From: Hysterangium stoloniferum
Lineage: Eukaryota; Basidiomycota; Agaricomycetes; Hysterangiales; Hysterangiaceae
Length of the DNA stretch: 64,000 nucleotides
Direction: 5' to 3'
Assembly: GCA_015178975.1 (NCBI GenBank)
Contig: WHVD01000141.1
Coordinates: forward strand, 154,974 to 218,973
Both the position numbers and the translations under genes were made by a program. Numbering within the stretch: the stretch's first letter is position 1; every line of letters begins with the position of its first letter. The notes below the pieces were generated by a model that was not told the origin of the DNA, did no database searches, and saw only the letters and a program-made list of their open reading frames with translations. Positions 23,536 through 35,818 of the stretch are shown in pieces.

Positions 23536-23754
23536 GATACAGGCGTTGAACCGGAGCGAGTGGAGCCGTGTGTATACGAACGTTGAACTGGAGCGAGTGG
23601 AGTCGTGTATATGATGCAATAGGTGATCCATATTATGATGCGACTTATGATGTATTGATCCACTTAGGTGGATAAACTCTATCCACCTGTACGATATAAA
23701 TATACGAGAATTAGCGTAACGAATAACAACACATTTTACACTCGTTCATCTTCA
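23530..23754 (+). repeat. copia 3' LTR
   Basis: 225 bp, identical to the 5' LTR except for two adjacent bases near the start. It is preceded by GAGGAGGAG, which serves as the polypurine tract and also encodes the last Glu residues of Pol. Confidence 0.9.
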
Positions 23755-26453
23755 ACAACCATCCTTCGTTTCACGCTGTCAACCATAGAGGACTCTTCAG
23801 CAGATGCCGACAAGCACCAGATGACACATGCTGTCACTCAGGTGGATAGTAGTGTCCAGAAAATACAGCCATTGCTCACCTTGCAAACTGCTCAGCAGGT
23901 GTACGAAGCAGTTGATGTTTCGAATAAAACATCCATGATTGATCTATGGTCTCCGTTGTTGGACAATTTCAAGGTTTTTATGACGATAGCAGATAGAATA
24001 GCTGAGGTACTGCATTCTTGTTATTTCTAGGTCTAGTCTGCCTGTCTTTATTCATCTTACACAGGTTCATCCATATACTAAAATAGCTTGGACTGCCCTC
24101 TCTATCATCCCTAAGGTTGGTTACTTATCTTCCGAAGTGGTGCAATGTGATTGAATGGGCATGGCAGGCTGCTTTTGCTCAGATGGATCGTGACAATCAG
24201 ATCAAACACCTTCTGGAGTCCATGAAGGACATTTACACTGTGGTACTTGATGCAGAAGACGCACAACTGAGCAAGATTGCTTCACAGCGGGATATCATCA
24301 CAAATATGACATTGCAAACCACGGAGTGTGCTTACTTCATTAGCACCTATGCCTCTCAGAAGAGTTTTTGTAAGGCTATATTTGTCCTTCTGAATCTGTT
24401 GTCGATTCTAACCTTGATTGCCAAGGGAAATACATACTCAACAATGCCATCGATGAGAAAATTAAAGCATATACAGATATCTTTAGAAACCTTCAAGATG
24501 CCTTTCAAAGGAATGCTGTAATCCAAACTGAGATTGTTGTTTTCAGAATGCTTGATAGCACCACTACTATGAGTAATTCCCACTGTTACTTCATTTATTA
24601 TCTTTCTGGACTAATCCTCAATCCTAGCTGCTGACATTAATCTCAATGATATGGATTTTGCAAAGAATGCAAGGTTTGACTCTGGCAAAATATGTCTTGC
24701 AGGTACTCGTAAAGACATACTTTCTGATATCACTGATTGGGTCACACACCCAATTGAAGATAACTTTCCATGCATATTCTTTCTTCATGGTGTTGCTGGA
24801 TCTGGCAAATCAGCAATTGCTCATACAATTGCTAGGCAGTTTCATAATGCCAAGTGACTTGGATCTTCATATTGCTTTGATCGCTCTCAGTCAGAGACAC
24901 TACATGCAGGCAATCTGTTCAGAACCATCTCTCGGGACTTAGCAGATTTAGATTCTAAATGGAAGGAATCATTATACAATATTGTCAAGGATGACCATGC
25001 ATTGCGCTTCACTAATGCAGTTGTGGACCAATTTGAAAAGCTTTTCCTCCAACCTGGCCAACAAATAAACCAGATTGGCCCAATCCTTATTGTAATTGAT
25101 GCATTAGATGAATGTCCTCATACAAAGGGATATTGCCAGGACCTGTTGAAGCTTTTGGGAGACTCTAATAATATTAAAAGAATTTCCAAAACCTTTCGAA
25201 TTCTCATTACAAGTTGGCCTGAGGCAGATATTTCAAAGACCTTCCAGAAGTTTGAAGGTTTGCATGTTACATATATGCAAGGCTATGTCAGCTATAGATG
25301 AAAGTTCTACTAATGATGATGTCTCATTGTTTATTTACAATGAATTGAAGGATCTTGAGGAAGAGTTAAATGCTAGATGGCCAAATAGGGAATGGCACCA
25401 ACTCTTGGTGAATAAAGCAAAGGGATTGTTCCAATGGGCATATGTTGCCTGTCATGCCACTACAGATGTAAAGACAGGCCTCACTGCTGTACGGAAACTG
25501 CAGAGATTTATAAACTCAGGGAACCACTTAGATGGATTATATCAGACTGTATTAGAGCAGGTGTCTCCCACCAGTGACCAGGATTGCATGGATATCTATT
25601 TCACAGTGATGGGTGCAATATTGCTAGCTAAAGAACCACTTCCCATCTCTGCACTCATAATGTTGTGCAGGCCTGGTAACATTGGTGATGATGTAAAAAG
25701 TTTTTTGAGACCTCTAGGTGCTCTTTTGCATGGTGTGACTGAGTTTACAGTTCCTGTCCAACCTCTCCACACTTCATTCCATGATTACCTGTTAGATAAA
25801 AGTCGGAGTAAGGAGTATTTTGTTGATCTAAACCAACAACATGAACATTTCACAGGAATGATCTTCAATGTTATGCACAAGGAACTGAAATTCAATATAT
25901 GCCATATTGAGACATCATATACATAAGCTAAACAAGGACATTGAAGACTTAGGTGATAAGGTCAAAGCTCGCATTAGTACTCAGTTGGCCTATGTATGCT
26001 TGCCAGTTTTGGTCTGATCACCTCTGCCTGAGCCCAGGAATTACAATTCTCTTGGAAAAGGCTGAAGGCTTCATTAAAGAGAGCTTTCTTTATTGGTTAG
26101 AAGTCCTTAGTATAAAGAGGCAGGAAGAATTGCTGGAATGTTGCTTGATGCTGCTAAATGGATGGAGGTGAGTACTACATACAACAGTTTGTATGGCCAC
26201 ATATACATTTAAATGTCTAATTCACATGTAGGGACATAACACTAATGGATCATTACTAAGGGATGCAGCAACATTTTCTACAGCCTTCAAAACAGTTATA
26301 AGCCAAAGTACACCCCACATATATTTGTCAGCTCTTCCATTTGCACCAAAAGCATCTATTATAGCAAAGTGCTATAGGGCAAATTATTCACAGCTATTGC
26401 AAGTGGAAGATGGAGGGGATGAGACTTGGCCAACAGCCCAACAAGTCTTAGTT

Positions 26454-28404
26454 GGGCATGTCTCTGGAATATCATGCTTAGCACTGTTTCCTGATGGAAG
26501 ACTGATTGTATCTGGATCTGATGATGGCACACTCAGACTGTGGGATTCAACCACAGGGAACAGCATCCATGGCCCACTGGAGGGTCACACCAGCTCAGTA
26601 AGCTGTGTTGCCATCTCTGCTGATGGAAAGTTCATTGTGTCTGGATCTGATGATTACACCCTCAGACTGTGGGATCCAGCCACAGGGAGCAGTGCACATG
26701 ACCCACTGAAAGGCCACACAAAGGAGGTAAGATGTGCTGCCATCTCCCCTGATGGACAGTTCATTGTATCTGGATCTAGTGATCACACCCTCAGACTTTG
26801 GAATTCCACTACAGGGAGCAGTGTCCACGGCCCACTGGAGGGTCACACAGGCTCAGTGAAGTGTGTTACCTTCTCCCCTGATGGAAAGTTCATTGTGTCT
26901 GGATCTTATGATCACACCCTCAGGCTGTGGGATCCAACCACAGGGAGCAGTGTACATGGGCCACTGGAGGGTCACACAAGCATGGTGAGCTGTGTTGCCA
27001 TCTCCCCTGATGGACAGTTCATTGTGTCTGGATCTTATGATTACACCCTCAGACAGTGGGATCCAGTCATGGGGAGCAGTGTCCATGACCCACTAAAGGG
27101 TCACACAGGCTTGGTGAGCTGCATTGCCATATCCCCTGATGGACAATTCATTTTATCAGGATCTTATGATCACACCCTCAGACTGTGGGATCTAGCCACA
27201 GGGAGCAGTATCCACAGCCCATTGAAGGGTCACACAAGTTGGGTGAGCTGTGTTTCCATCTCCCCTGATGGAAGGTTCATTGTATCTGGATCTCATGATC
27301 ACACCCTCAGACTGTGGGATCCAGCCACAGGAGCAGTGTCCATGGGCCATTGGAGGGTCACACAAGTTGGGTGAGCTGTGTTTCCATCTCCCCTGATGGA
27401 AGGTTCATTGTATCTGGATCTCTTGATCACACCCTCAGACTGTGGGATTCAGCCACAGGGAGCAGTGTCCATGACCCACTAAAGGGTCACACAGGCTTGG
27501 TGAACTGCATTGCCATATCCCCTGATGGGAAGTTCATTGTATCTGGATCTTATGATAACACTCTCAGACTTTGGGATCCAACCACAGGGAGCAGTGTCCA
27601 TGGGCCATTGAAGGGTCACACAAGTTGGGTGAGCTGTGTTTCCATCTCCCCTGATGGAAGGTTCATTGTATCTGGATCTCATGATCACACCCTCAGACTG
27701 TGGGATCCAGCCACAGGAGCAGTGTCCATGGGCCATTGGAGGGTCACACAAGTTGGGTGAGCTGTGTTTCCATCTCCCCTGATGGAAGGTTCATTGTATC
27801 TGGATCTCTTGATCACACCCTCAGACTGTGGGATTCAGCCACAGGGAGCAGTGTCCATGACCCACTAAAGGGTCACACAGGCTTGGTGAACTGCATTGCC
27901 ATATCCCCTGATGGAAAGTTCATTGTATCTGGATCTTATGATAACACTCTCAGACTTTGGGATCCAACCACAGGGAGCAGTGTCCATGGGCCACTGGAGG
28001 GTCACACAAGCATAGTGAGCTGTGTTGCCATCTCCCCTGATGGACAGTTCATTTTATCAGGATCTTATGATCACACCCTCAGACTGTGGGATCTAGCCAC
28101 AGGGAGCAGTATCCACAGCCCATTGAAGGATCACACAGGACCAGTGAATTGTGCTTCCATCTCCCCTGATGGAAAGCTCATTGTTTCTGGATCTTCTGAT
28201 CAGACCCTCAGACTGTGGGATCCAGCTACAGGGAGCAGTGTCCATGACCCACTGGAGGGTCACACACATGAGGTGACCTGTGTTGCCATCTCACCTGATG
28301 GAATGCTCATTGTTTCTGGATGTCATGATGGAACCATCAGACTGTGGTATTTGGCCACATTGACCAGCACTTTGTACCCAAAATCCATTAATACTGATCA
28401 GTAA
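26454..28404 (+). repeat. WD40 repeat array, 15 units of 129 bp
   Basis: Fifteen 43-residue WD40 units (GHTxxVxCxxISPDGxFIVSG, then DxTLRLWDPATGSSVHxPL). Neighbours are nearly the same except at a few positions per blade: after GHT, around SGSxD, and before PL. Such homogeneity is known from fungal HNWD-type NLRs, where repeats are shuffled and a few surface residues vary. Units 7 and 10 each lack one G in CACAGGGAGCAG, and the 386-bp period between these two deletions equals three units minus one base. Confidence 0.9.
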
Positions 28405-29212
28405 TCCTTATGTATGTCCAACTTTGTTACTTTATATTTTCCTCACATTGACCATACAGTATACAATGACAGTGTCCTTTGCAGATAGCTTCCCAATGGA
28501 TAAGGAAGGCTGGATTTTCAATCATTCTGGCCATGTGATGTTTTGGGTGCCACCCCAACACCAACTAACTCTTTTGAGACCAGTAATAAAGCTGTAATAT
28601 CCAAGACAGGAAAAGGCATTTGCCTTGATTTCATACATTTTTTACATGGTGTGCACTGGGTGAACTGCCAAAGCTCCATACACAGCTCCCCACCTGTGTA
28701 CTGAATACTCCTGTTAGGACATGACTGGAATGTGGCCCTTATCTATTATCAATTACCCTTGTCATATTGCCTGTCAGGTCTTGCCACCTCTCCAAGTCAA
28801 AGTCATCCATATTTTCCTGGAACCTGTGGGCCATTCTGACTCTCAGTCAATACTCCCATGATCTGGATCCTTCAACTAATCCTCTAATTGTTTGTCTCAT
28901 GTTATTGCAACTTGTTACATTTACTTGTTATTGTTTTGCTCTGCCTTGTCCTAATCCTATTGATTTGTCTGGCATCTCATTCACTTGTTTGGGATTGCTT
29001 TATATTTTATTATCTGTTTCTTTGTCCAATTTTAGTGGACTCCATGATATGTACTTACTTGACCAAAATGTAGTTACAAACCAATTCAACTATCAACTTC
29101 AATTTCTCTTCTCTTTATCAATTGTCCCCTCTCTCTTTGCTCATTATCCCAGACTCCCCAGCTTCCAGATAATACTTGCATCGTCAACCAACCCTTGCCC
29201 TCAGGATAACTC
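28405..29212. other. 3' flank of NLR-like gene, no gene seen
   Basis: AT-rich, pyrimidine-rich stretches; open stretches at 28767-29297 are hydrophobic and domain-free. Nothing further is supported. Confidence 0.4.
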
Positions 29213-29702
29213 TGTTAGGATCCATTCCCAGATATTACCAGATCCTGATGTACGTTCCACTCCTGGGAATCCTAGTCAGTTTCTACATACTTTCTGACCT
29301 GAACTTCCTTTGCACATTTGGTATCTTGTCAGTTTGACAAGAATTCACTTGCTTGTTATTTATCCCTGTTTTTGTAAGATATTTATGAATATGTTTTATT
29401 ATACATACTCTTGATTAGTAGTATAATTATAGTACAAACTATATAGTTACCATAGAGATGTATGTACCTATGCTCTGGTTTTAATATCAACTTAGTTCAG
29501 TCTACTCTTCCTTGTCTCTGCTTAATATCTAGAACTCTTTGGAATCTCAGTTATCTTTACCCTGAAAGCACTCTAGGATACCTGAATGTTTGGGTGAGGG
29601 TGCAGCACATAAGCTGAAGCAAGGTTGTTCATTATCCTGGAAATTTTCTGAAAGTCCCTGAGAGGTTTCTGGATAATTCCCCAGTAGATTGAGAACTTAA
29701 CA
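29213..29702 (+). repeat. solo LTR, family E (diverged)
   Basis: TGTTAGGATCC...GAGAACTTAACA, about 490 bp. Its inner sequence (TAGTACAAAC, ATCAACTTAGTT) matches the reverse of the family E LTR at 41900-42442. It carries the shared motif (GAGGGTGCAGCACATAAGC) at about 29596. The 5-bp flanks AACTC and GTATA do not match, so the ends are tentative. Confidence 0.5.
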
Positions 29703-29776
29703 GTATATTCAAACTCAAACTGTAAGGAACCACAGTTTTTGGAACCCCATCTGTAGTATTCACCTTTCTGGAAATC

Positions 29777-29845
29777 TGTTATGACTGGAAAACCCACCAG
29801 ACTCCAGGCACTACCCTATACGCACCTTAGCTGTGAGAGCCCTTC
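29777..29845 (+). repeat. family B LTR 5' fragment
   Basis: TGTTATGACTGGAAAACCC and the following GACTCCAGGCACTA match the first about 70 bp of family B LTRs; the rest is absent. Confidence 0.55.
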
Positions 29846-30737
29846 TACTTATACTTTGGCACAGCATGATCACATGACATGTTGAAAAACATAAACAAGT
29901 GGAAACAATCAACATGGTCACTGGTTACATGCAAGTGCCAATCATCAACAAAAGGTATCCAATGAACCTGTGAGATCAAAATATTCATATTGTTACCACT
30001 TAAATAATGGAATTATCTCATATCAAATAATGCACGATAGAGCATGTTGAAAAATACTTTGGTGATTTCTACTATTTTATCTACTGGGATATGAGGTATA
30101 TAGGTTGAAACTGCAAAACATTGGATATTCTTTGTGAGTCACTGTATACATATATTCTTGGTATGTTGAATCAAGTAGAAATCTATTCAAATTGACAGAC
30201 CCATTCCAATGGAATACATAAAGTGAGTGACAAGGGAGCTTTTTCAACACTGTGGGAGCATTCTCTTTGCTGGTGCAGGAACACAGGAAGCCACCCATGG
30301 TCAAGCCTCAAGGCTGCCACTCTTATCTCCCTTCCCACTCTCACCCAGCCGTCTTCTCCTCAAAGTCTTTATTATCATGTTATCTTGCAGATAGAATCTG
30401 CCTCCCTTCTGGCCCTCTACCCTCCATATTAGAGGTGGCTCTTCTCTGAAGTATTTCTGGACTCCTGGGGCTATATCAAAGGTGTGGTGAGTCTGTAGTT
30501 ACATATTATTAATCAATTCTTGCTTTTTGATTGATTAAATAATTTATTTGCAGTCAAATTGCCTTTTCCTGGCACTTCTTCTTATCCAGAATCTTTCCAT
30601 ACACTGTTTTAAGGCTATCCTATAATTTCCAGGTGTGTTTTGGGCTTCCTTATGCTGTTTTAAATTATTTATGCTTTATGTTTTGCATTTTTAGGCTATT
30701 TTAGATCCAATTGTCCAACTTATTTTTCTCTGACACC
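29846..30737. other. no gene; repeat shared with 35.4 kb at 30090-30150
   Basis: About 30090-30150 and 35465-35525 share GTTGAAACTGCAAAACATTG and a following GTCACTGTATA. The outward TACAGTGACT-like end resembles a Tc1/mariner terminus, but no transposase or clear paired inverted repeat was found. No gene is supported. Confidence 0.3.
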
Positions 30738-31235
30738 CTCCACTGCTTTTGTGAGTGCTCCCTGTGAGTATAGGTGGAGTATTGAAGGTGAGTTGTGTCT
30801 CTGGAATTAATTTCACCTTTCTTTGCTTAAGTATAATTCATACAGTTGCCATTGACCCCCCATTGTGTGGCTTTTTGGGTTTATTGCTGTTTCTACTCTC
30901 CCTGGAAGATATAAAACACCTCCAGGTTAGTATTGATACACTCTCTTATGTTATTAAAAATTATTTATGCTTTATTTTTCACATTTTTGGGTCATTGTAG
31001 ACCCATTTTTCTGATTCCCTTTTCCCTAGCACTTTCCACTGCTTTTGTGAGTACTCCCTGTGAGTAGAGTGGAATATTGAAGGTAAGTCCTGTCTCTGTG
31101 TTTAATTTCACCTTTCTTTGCTTAATGATTATTCAGACAGTGGAATTAACTCCTATTGTGTAATGTTTTTGCTTTGTTGCTGTTTCTATTCCCCCTGGAG
31201 GATAAGAAGTTCCTCAAGGTATTGATACCTTTCCT
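30738..31235 (+). repeat. diverged ~300-bp tandem duplication
   Basis: About 30738-30935 and 31038-31230 share, in order, CACTGCTTTTGTGAGT, CTCCCTGTGAGTA, TTTCACCTTTCTTTGCTTAA, GCTGTTTCTA and TATTGATAC. The copies are in the same orientation and clearly diverged. No coding content is seen. Confidence 0.55.
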
Positions 31236-31654
31236 CATTTTAGGAAAATTGATTTATGCTTTTTTCTTTTTGCATTTTTGATTTATTTTAGCCTAATTCA
31301 ATTCAACTTATACTCTCACTCCTCTCCCCCTCTCTTTAACAGGTTTTCTGTATCTGCTGCTGCTGCTGCTGCTTGGTTTTAGATAAGCCATATATGTAGC
31401 TTCCTTTGTGATATTGCACTGGCATTTTGCTCTTGAGTGGATCCCTCCATTATTATGGATCAAACACCTGAGTGTGATCAGGAGGAGGGGTGAAGGCAGC
31501 ATAGGGCACAATTGCAAATGACATCTCCATCTGATCATCATTGGCATGTAGCTGTGAATTCTAATATACCTCCTCTTCCTCAACCATTCTGACATCTCCC
31601 TGTTGGTAGAGGTCAATCTGATAATCCATTTTTGGTTGCTCAAACATGTGGCTC

Positions 31655-31905
31655 TAGGTGGCTCTGGTGCAAGTGGCTCTGGTGCAAGTGGCTCTGGTGC
31701 AAGTGGCTCTATTGTAGGTGGCTCTACTGAAGGTGGCTCTACTGAAGGTGGCTCTACTGTAGGTGGCTCTACTGTAGGTGGCTCTACTGTAGGTGGCTCT
31801 ACTGAAGGTGGCTCTACTGAAGGTGGCTCTACTGAAGGTGGCTCTACTGAAGATGGCTCTACTGAAGGTGGCTCTGCTGTAGGTGGCTCTACTGTAGGCA
31901 GCTCT
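31655..31905 (+). repeat. 15-bp minisatellite (GGTGGCTCTACTGAA)
   Basis: About 16 imperfect copies of a 15-bp unit. As 15 is a multiple of three it keeps frames open on both strands (EGGST on plus, SVEPP-like on minus). A (CTG)n run lies at about 31354-31374. No gene is claimed from the open frame. Confidence 0.8.
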
Positions 31906-32084
31906 GCCACAGTTGGTCTGATGCAGAGGCAGTATGCAGCTTTGCCACCATTACAACCTCTTAGGGGTCATGGATGAGGAAATCCAGCCACTCAAATTGT
32001 CCAATTAGCACCAGGCCAGCATGGTCATCCACCTGTTAATGCCATGCCACAACTCCAGGAACAGGTACCCATTTTGCAGTTAGC

Positions 32085-32265
32085 CCCACCTCCAGCTATT
32101 CCCCCACCTCCAGCTATTCCCCCACCTCCAGCTATTCCCCCACCTCCAGCTATTCCCCCACCTCCAGCTATTCCCCCACCTCCAGCTATTCCCCCACCTC
32201 CAGCTATTCCCCCACCTCCAGCTATTCCCCCACCTCCAGCTATTTTACAACCTCCAGCTATGCCT
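32085..32265 (+). repeat. 18-bp minisatellite (CCACCTCCAGCTATTCCC)
   Basis: About ten copies of an 18-bp unit encoding PPPAIP repeats on plus and GGGIAG repeats on minus. It is next to a gypsy relic and may be a former proline-rich gag segment, but this is not established. Confidence 0.8.
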
Positions 32266-32379
32266 CCACCTCCACCTCCCATTCCACAATTACCCATTGG
32301 ACGACAACCAGTTGTGGAGGACATGTATTTCAAAGGCAAGACTTGGGACATATGAACATATATGTACAGTGTCCAGACT

Positions 32380-32600
32380 GTGGAGCCAGACTGTGGAGCC
32401 TTTCACTGGATGGATGAGTGTCTGGCAAATAGCTCCAAGACACATCCAAAGAATTGTTCCTAGCACATAGTCAGAAGTATCTGTTTCCACAATGAGTGGA
32501 ACATCTGGTTTCCAATCACTGGAGGCACTCCAAGATTTTTGGAGATGGAAAACCTTCATAAAGTCATGTTATTTGGCCAAATTTTCTAAGCATCTTTTGA
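32380..32600 (-). mobile_element. gypsy RNase H relic
   Basis: The minus strand reads DWKPDVPLIVETDTSDYVLG, the start of the gypsy RNase H domain; the chromovirus at 60.6 kb has HWKPDFPLIVETDASDYALG. Frames break soon after. A short dead fragment. Confidence 0.75.
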
Positions 32601-32748
32601 ACTGAAAAACTGTTTAAAGATTTTGTGTTTTAGTAGGTTTTGTGAGGCCAAAAATTGTATCTGAAAACCCTAAAAATTTGCATCAGGAAATTCTGAGGAA
32701 ACATTGTTGGAAATAGCTTATTTTTTATGGATTGGCTGAATAAGAAAA

Positions 32749-33560
32749 TGTTATGACAGGAATTCCCGCTGGACTCTGGGCACTAACTTATATACACCCA
32801 CACCCTATAGCACCAATTGTCAGTTTACCGGAATTCCCACCAGACTCCATACATCAGACTTGTCCACATTTGACTTCGCTACTTCATGTATCAGTCACCA
32901 GAATACCCACCAGACTCTATCCCTGTCTATCTCCAACCCTGTCCCACGCATCAGTCACCGGACCCCACTCAGAAAACCCCTCAGCCCTCTAACTGAGCCC
33001 CATTCCCATTATAGTCAAATGACCTGTCATGATTTGGACTCTGCTCCCACTCTGTTCCCATTATGGTTTTATGACCTGTCACGATTTGGACTCCGCTCTG
33101 CTCCATTCTGTTCCTAACACCAAGTTTGGTGTTTATTTATCTCATTTTATGTTTGTTAGTTTCATTTTCATTATTACTGGATTTGGTATGTTATTCATTC
33201 CACAGTCTATGTATATAGTCTGGCAGATGTTGTATATATGTACAATCCAGTCAGAAAATCAGCTTAGATTCTCCCCAGTAATCTTTGTATATTCCCCTCT
33301 AAATTCCTCTTTGAAACACACTGTGTTTACTAGTTGGAGCCCACGGGCTCCGACGCATCTATCACTTGACCTCCGACTTATCTATCTTGACTCCCTGACC
33401 TCTCAACCCACAACCTCTGCCTGGACTCCCTGGGATTCCCGTCCACCCGTTTGAAATTGGACAAGACGATCTCGTGAGGGTGCAGCCTATAAGCTGAAGC
33501 CAAGGCCTACTGGCTTTCCCATGGGTTTCTCTGGAAACCCTCCATGTATGGACCTTAACA
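32749..33560 (+). repeat. solo LTR, family B
   Basis: 812 bp, TGTTATGAC...CCTTAACA, with GAAAA repeated at 32744-32748 and 33561-33565. The family is that of the chromovirus 5' LTR at 56731-57550. CpG sites of that LTR are often TpG or CpA here. Confidence 0.9.
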
Positions 33561-33816
33561 GAAAACTCTTAAAAAATCCTGTATTTTGTTAAGGTTTTTC
33601 CACCCAATAAAAACTGTAATAATGTGCCTAGAGAAACCAATTGAAAACCACATATTTCTACTCAGTTTTGCCCCTCAGGGAATTGAGTGAAAACTGTAAG
33701 TTTCTACCTGAAAGAATCTTGTGCCAAGACAATGTTTTTCTTGATGTTTTGGCAAGGGGAAAACCATAGTGGAATTTACAATATAATTATGTGTGAAATC
33801 ATTGAATAATTATATA

Positions 33817-34646
33817 TGTTATGACCGGACAATCCTGCCGGACTCCAGGCACTAACCTGTACGCCACCATGCCCTACACACACCAATTGTCTGTTTATAG
33901 GAATTCCCACCCAGACTCCGTACATCAAGACTTGTTACGTTCAACCTCATTATGACACATATCAGTCACTGGACTTCCCCTGGACTCCATCTCTGTCTAT
34001 GTCCATCTTCATCCCACACATCAGTCACTGGACCCCGCTCAGAATCCCATCACCACTCTAATTGAGCCCCGTTCCCATTTTAGTCAAATGACCTGTCACA
34101 ATTTGAACTCCGTTCCCGCTCCATTTCCCGTTATGGGTTATGCTTTGTCACAATTTGGACTCCGCTCTGTTCTGTCCTGTTCCTAATACCAAACTTGGTG
34201 TTTATTATTCCCGTTTTATGTTTTATTAGTTTCATTTCATCATTACTGGATTTGGTATGTCATTCACTCCACGGTCTATATAAACTGGCAGATATTGTAC
34301 ATACAATCAAGTCAGAAAATTAGCTTAGATTCCCCCCAGTAATCTAATCCATTTTCCACTCTAAACCCTTGCTTGATTCACATCGCTCTCACTAGTCAGA
34401 GCCCACGGGCTCCAGCGCATCTATCTCTCTCAACTATCTCGACTCACAACCCACGACCCACGACCCACGACCTATGACCTATGACCTACGACCCACGAAC
34501 CCCGCCAGGACTCCCCGGGATTCCCGTCCGCCTGTTTGAAATTGGACAACACGATCTAGCGAGGTGCAGCCTATAAGCTGAAGCCAAGTCCTACCAGATA
34601 TCCCGCGGGTTTCTCCAGAGACCCGCCCTGTGTGTGTATCCTAACA
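33817..34646 (+). repeat. solo LTR, family B
   Basis: 830 bp, flanked by ATATA at 33812-33816 and 34647-34651. It holds a run of ACGACCC/ATGACCT heptamer-like units near 34450-34500. Confidence 0.9.
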
Positions 34647-35818
34647 ATATATTTCAACAAACTTTTCCTTGGTCACAAACACTATGGAAATTCAAAAAAT
34701 GTGTTTGTGAAATCTTGAAGAAATTAACAATTTCCCATGGATTTCTTAAAGGTTTTTCAAGATGAGAAACCTTGAACTGATTTTTCCTGATTCATTGTGA
34801 TTCACAATTGTCTGGGAGGATTCAGTGCAATTCACAAATATTCAAGAGGCCACAGTGTGATTCACTATTGTTTGGGAAGATTCAATGCAAATTGCTGCAA
34901 TTTACAATTATTGAGTACAATTCAATATGATTTACAAATATTTGAGATACAATGCAATTCAGAGTTCACAGTTGTTTGTTATAACTCGGCATCCTGGCCA
35001 CAGATCCCATCAAGTCCCCAGACCTCCCATTAACTTAGCATCAACTTACAATAAGCTTACTTGCTCTTATGCACTGTGCCACCCCCCAGACACACTCTCA
35101 GACCTTTAAAATGTGTAATTATCAATTTTTAATGATAAAAGTGTGGGAACTTTTTTAAACTCAGACATACTATTTACATGTATATATTTGTTTGTACCAA
35201 CAAATAATGGCCATTATTCTATTATTTGACTGAGATCCTAGTCATCAGTTCAAAAGTGAAAAAACGTTTTCCATGGTATTGCTGTTTTAAATTGATCATA
35301 TCTCTACACTCTGTGGCCCAAATCACATGACCCAGGGAGCAATCCTGTAGCCAAGGATCTGTCTATGTATGACTCCACCAAAGCTAAGCGGAATTCCCAC
35401 ACTGTAAGGTGGTGTGCTTCACACACTGCATTTGGGATTAGTATGGAAAGGGTTTTTGGAGTCACTATATACAAGTTGAAACTGCAAAACATTGGATATG
35501 TTTTGTAAGTCACTGTATATGAAGATTGTCATACTATGAGCTGTTACAACTGTCACAAAATATCAAAAACATACAAGATCAACTTTGACAATTCTTTGAC
35601 TCAACTTCAACATACCTTCAACTTAATGAAAAAACCTCAACAAATCTTTAACTTAATGGACATTTGACTTTATTTGACAACATTGACTAGCCTATGACTT
35701 GTCTCATTTTGATGTCATGAATGATTTCATGCTTAAGTCACAATATAGTCATAGGTAAATGATGAAAGGCATAAAAGGACAGTGATATGAGCGAGGGAAG
35801 TCAGTCAGTGTTACGTTC
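34647..35818. other. no gene; weak short repeats
   Basis: About 34795-34965 has an irregular repeat of GATTCA.TGCAATTCACAA and GATTCACTATTGTTTGGGA types. 35465-35525 is the second copy of the element noted near 30.1 kb. No gene is supported. Confidence 0.35.

Larger units (their letters stand above)
18265..23754 (+). mobile_element. Ty1/copia LTR retrotransposon, recent
   Basis: A complete copia element lies in the NLR-like gene. Its LTRs are 18265-18489 and 23530-23754 (225 bp each, 2 differences, at the GA/AG near the 5' end), flanked by the 5-bp duplication ACAAC (18260-18264 and 23755-23759). It holds a copia-type primer site, one gag-pol frame and a purine-rich stretch next to the 3' LTR. 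A solo LTR of another family sits inside it. LTR identity and the open frame point to a recent insertion. Confidence 0.95.
17790..28404 (+). pseudogene. C2-NACHT-WD40 NLR-like gene, disrupted
   Basis: The domain order is a C2-like part (17796-18153; ITVFNLPKLNPLD, FKVYANRYFG), a helical linker (23760-24640), a NACHT ATPase (about 24651-25900; Walker A GVAGSGKSAIA, Walker B ILIVIDALDECP) and 15 WD40 repeats (26454-28404). This is the architecture of Agaricomycete STAND/NLR proteins implicated in non-self recognition. Lesions: copia insertion at 18265-23754; TGA at 24855-24857 directly before LGSSYCF; frameshifts near 24424, 25280, 25915, 25995 and 26110; and the same 1-bp deletion after 27330 and after 27716. 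The C2 exon has an in-frame stop just upstream and no ATG in its frame, and its borders do not join in frame. An intron is likely at about 26168-26231. I regard it as a dead gene. Short functional C-terminal fragments cannot be excluded. Confidence 0.85.

Noticed and set aside
26384..27751. Minus-strand frames opposite the WD40 array
   Set aside because: They mirror the repeat on the wrong strand (repetitive TAPCGWIPQSEGV-type peptides) and are shadows of the WD40 coding strand.
29213..29702. Target duplication around this family E LTR
   Set aside because: The 5-bp flanks (AACTC and GTATA) differ, so the insertion ends were not treated as confirmed.
31308..32355. Proline-rich and Gly/Ser-rich proteins
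   Set aside because: The frames stay open because the 15- and 18-bp minisatellites are multiples of three; flanking codons show no domain.
30090..35525. Tc1/mariner element between the two similar sequences at 30.1 and 35.5 kb
   Set aside because: Both copies lie in the same orientation, are separated by unrelated LTRs and no transposase is visible; at best they are short non-autonomous relics.
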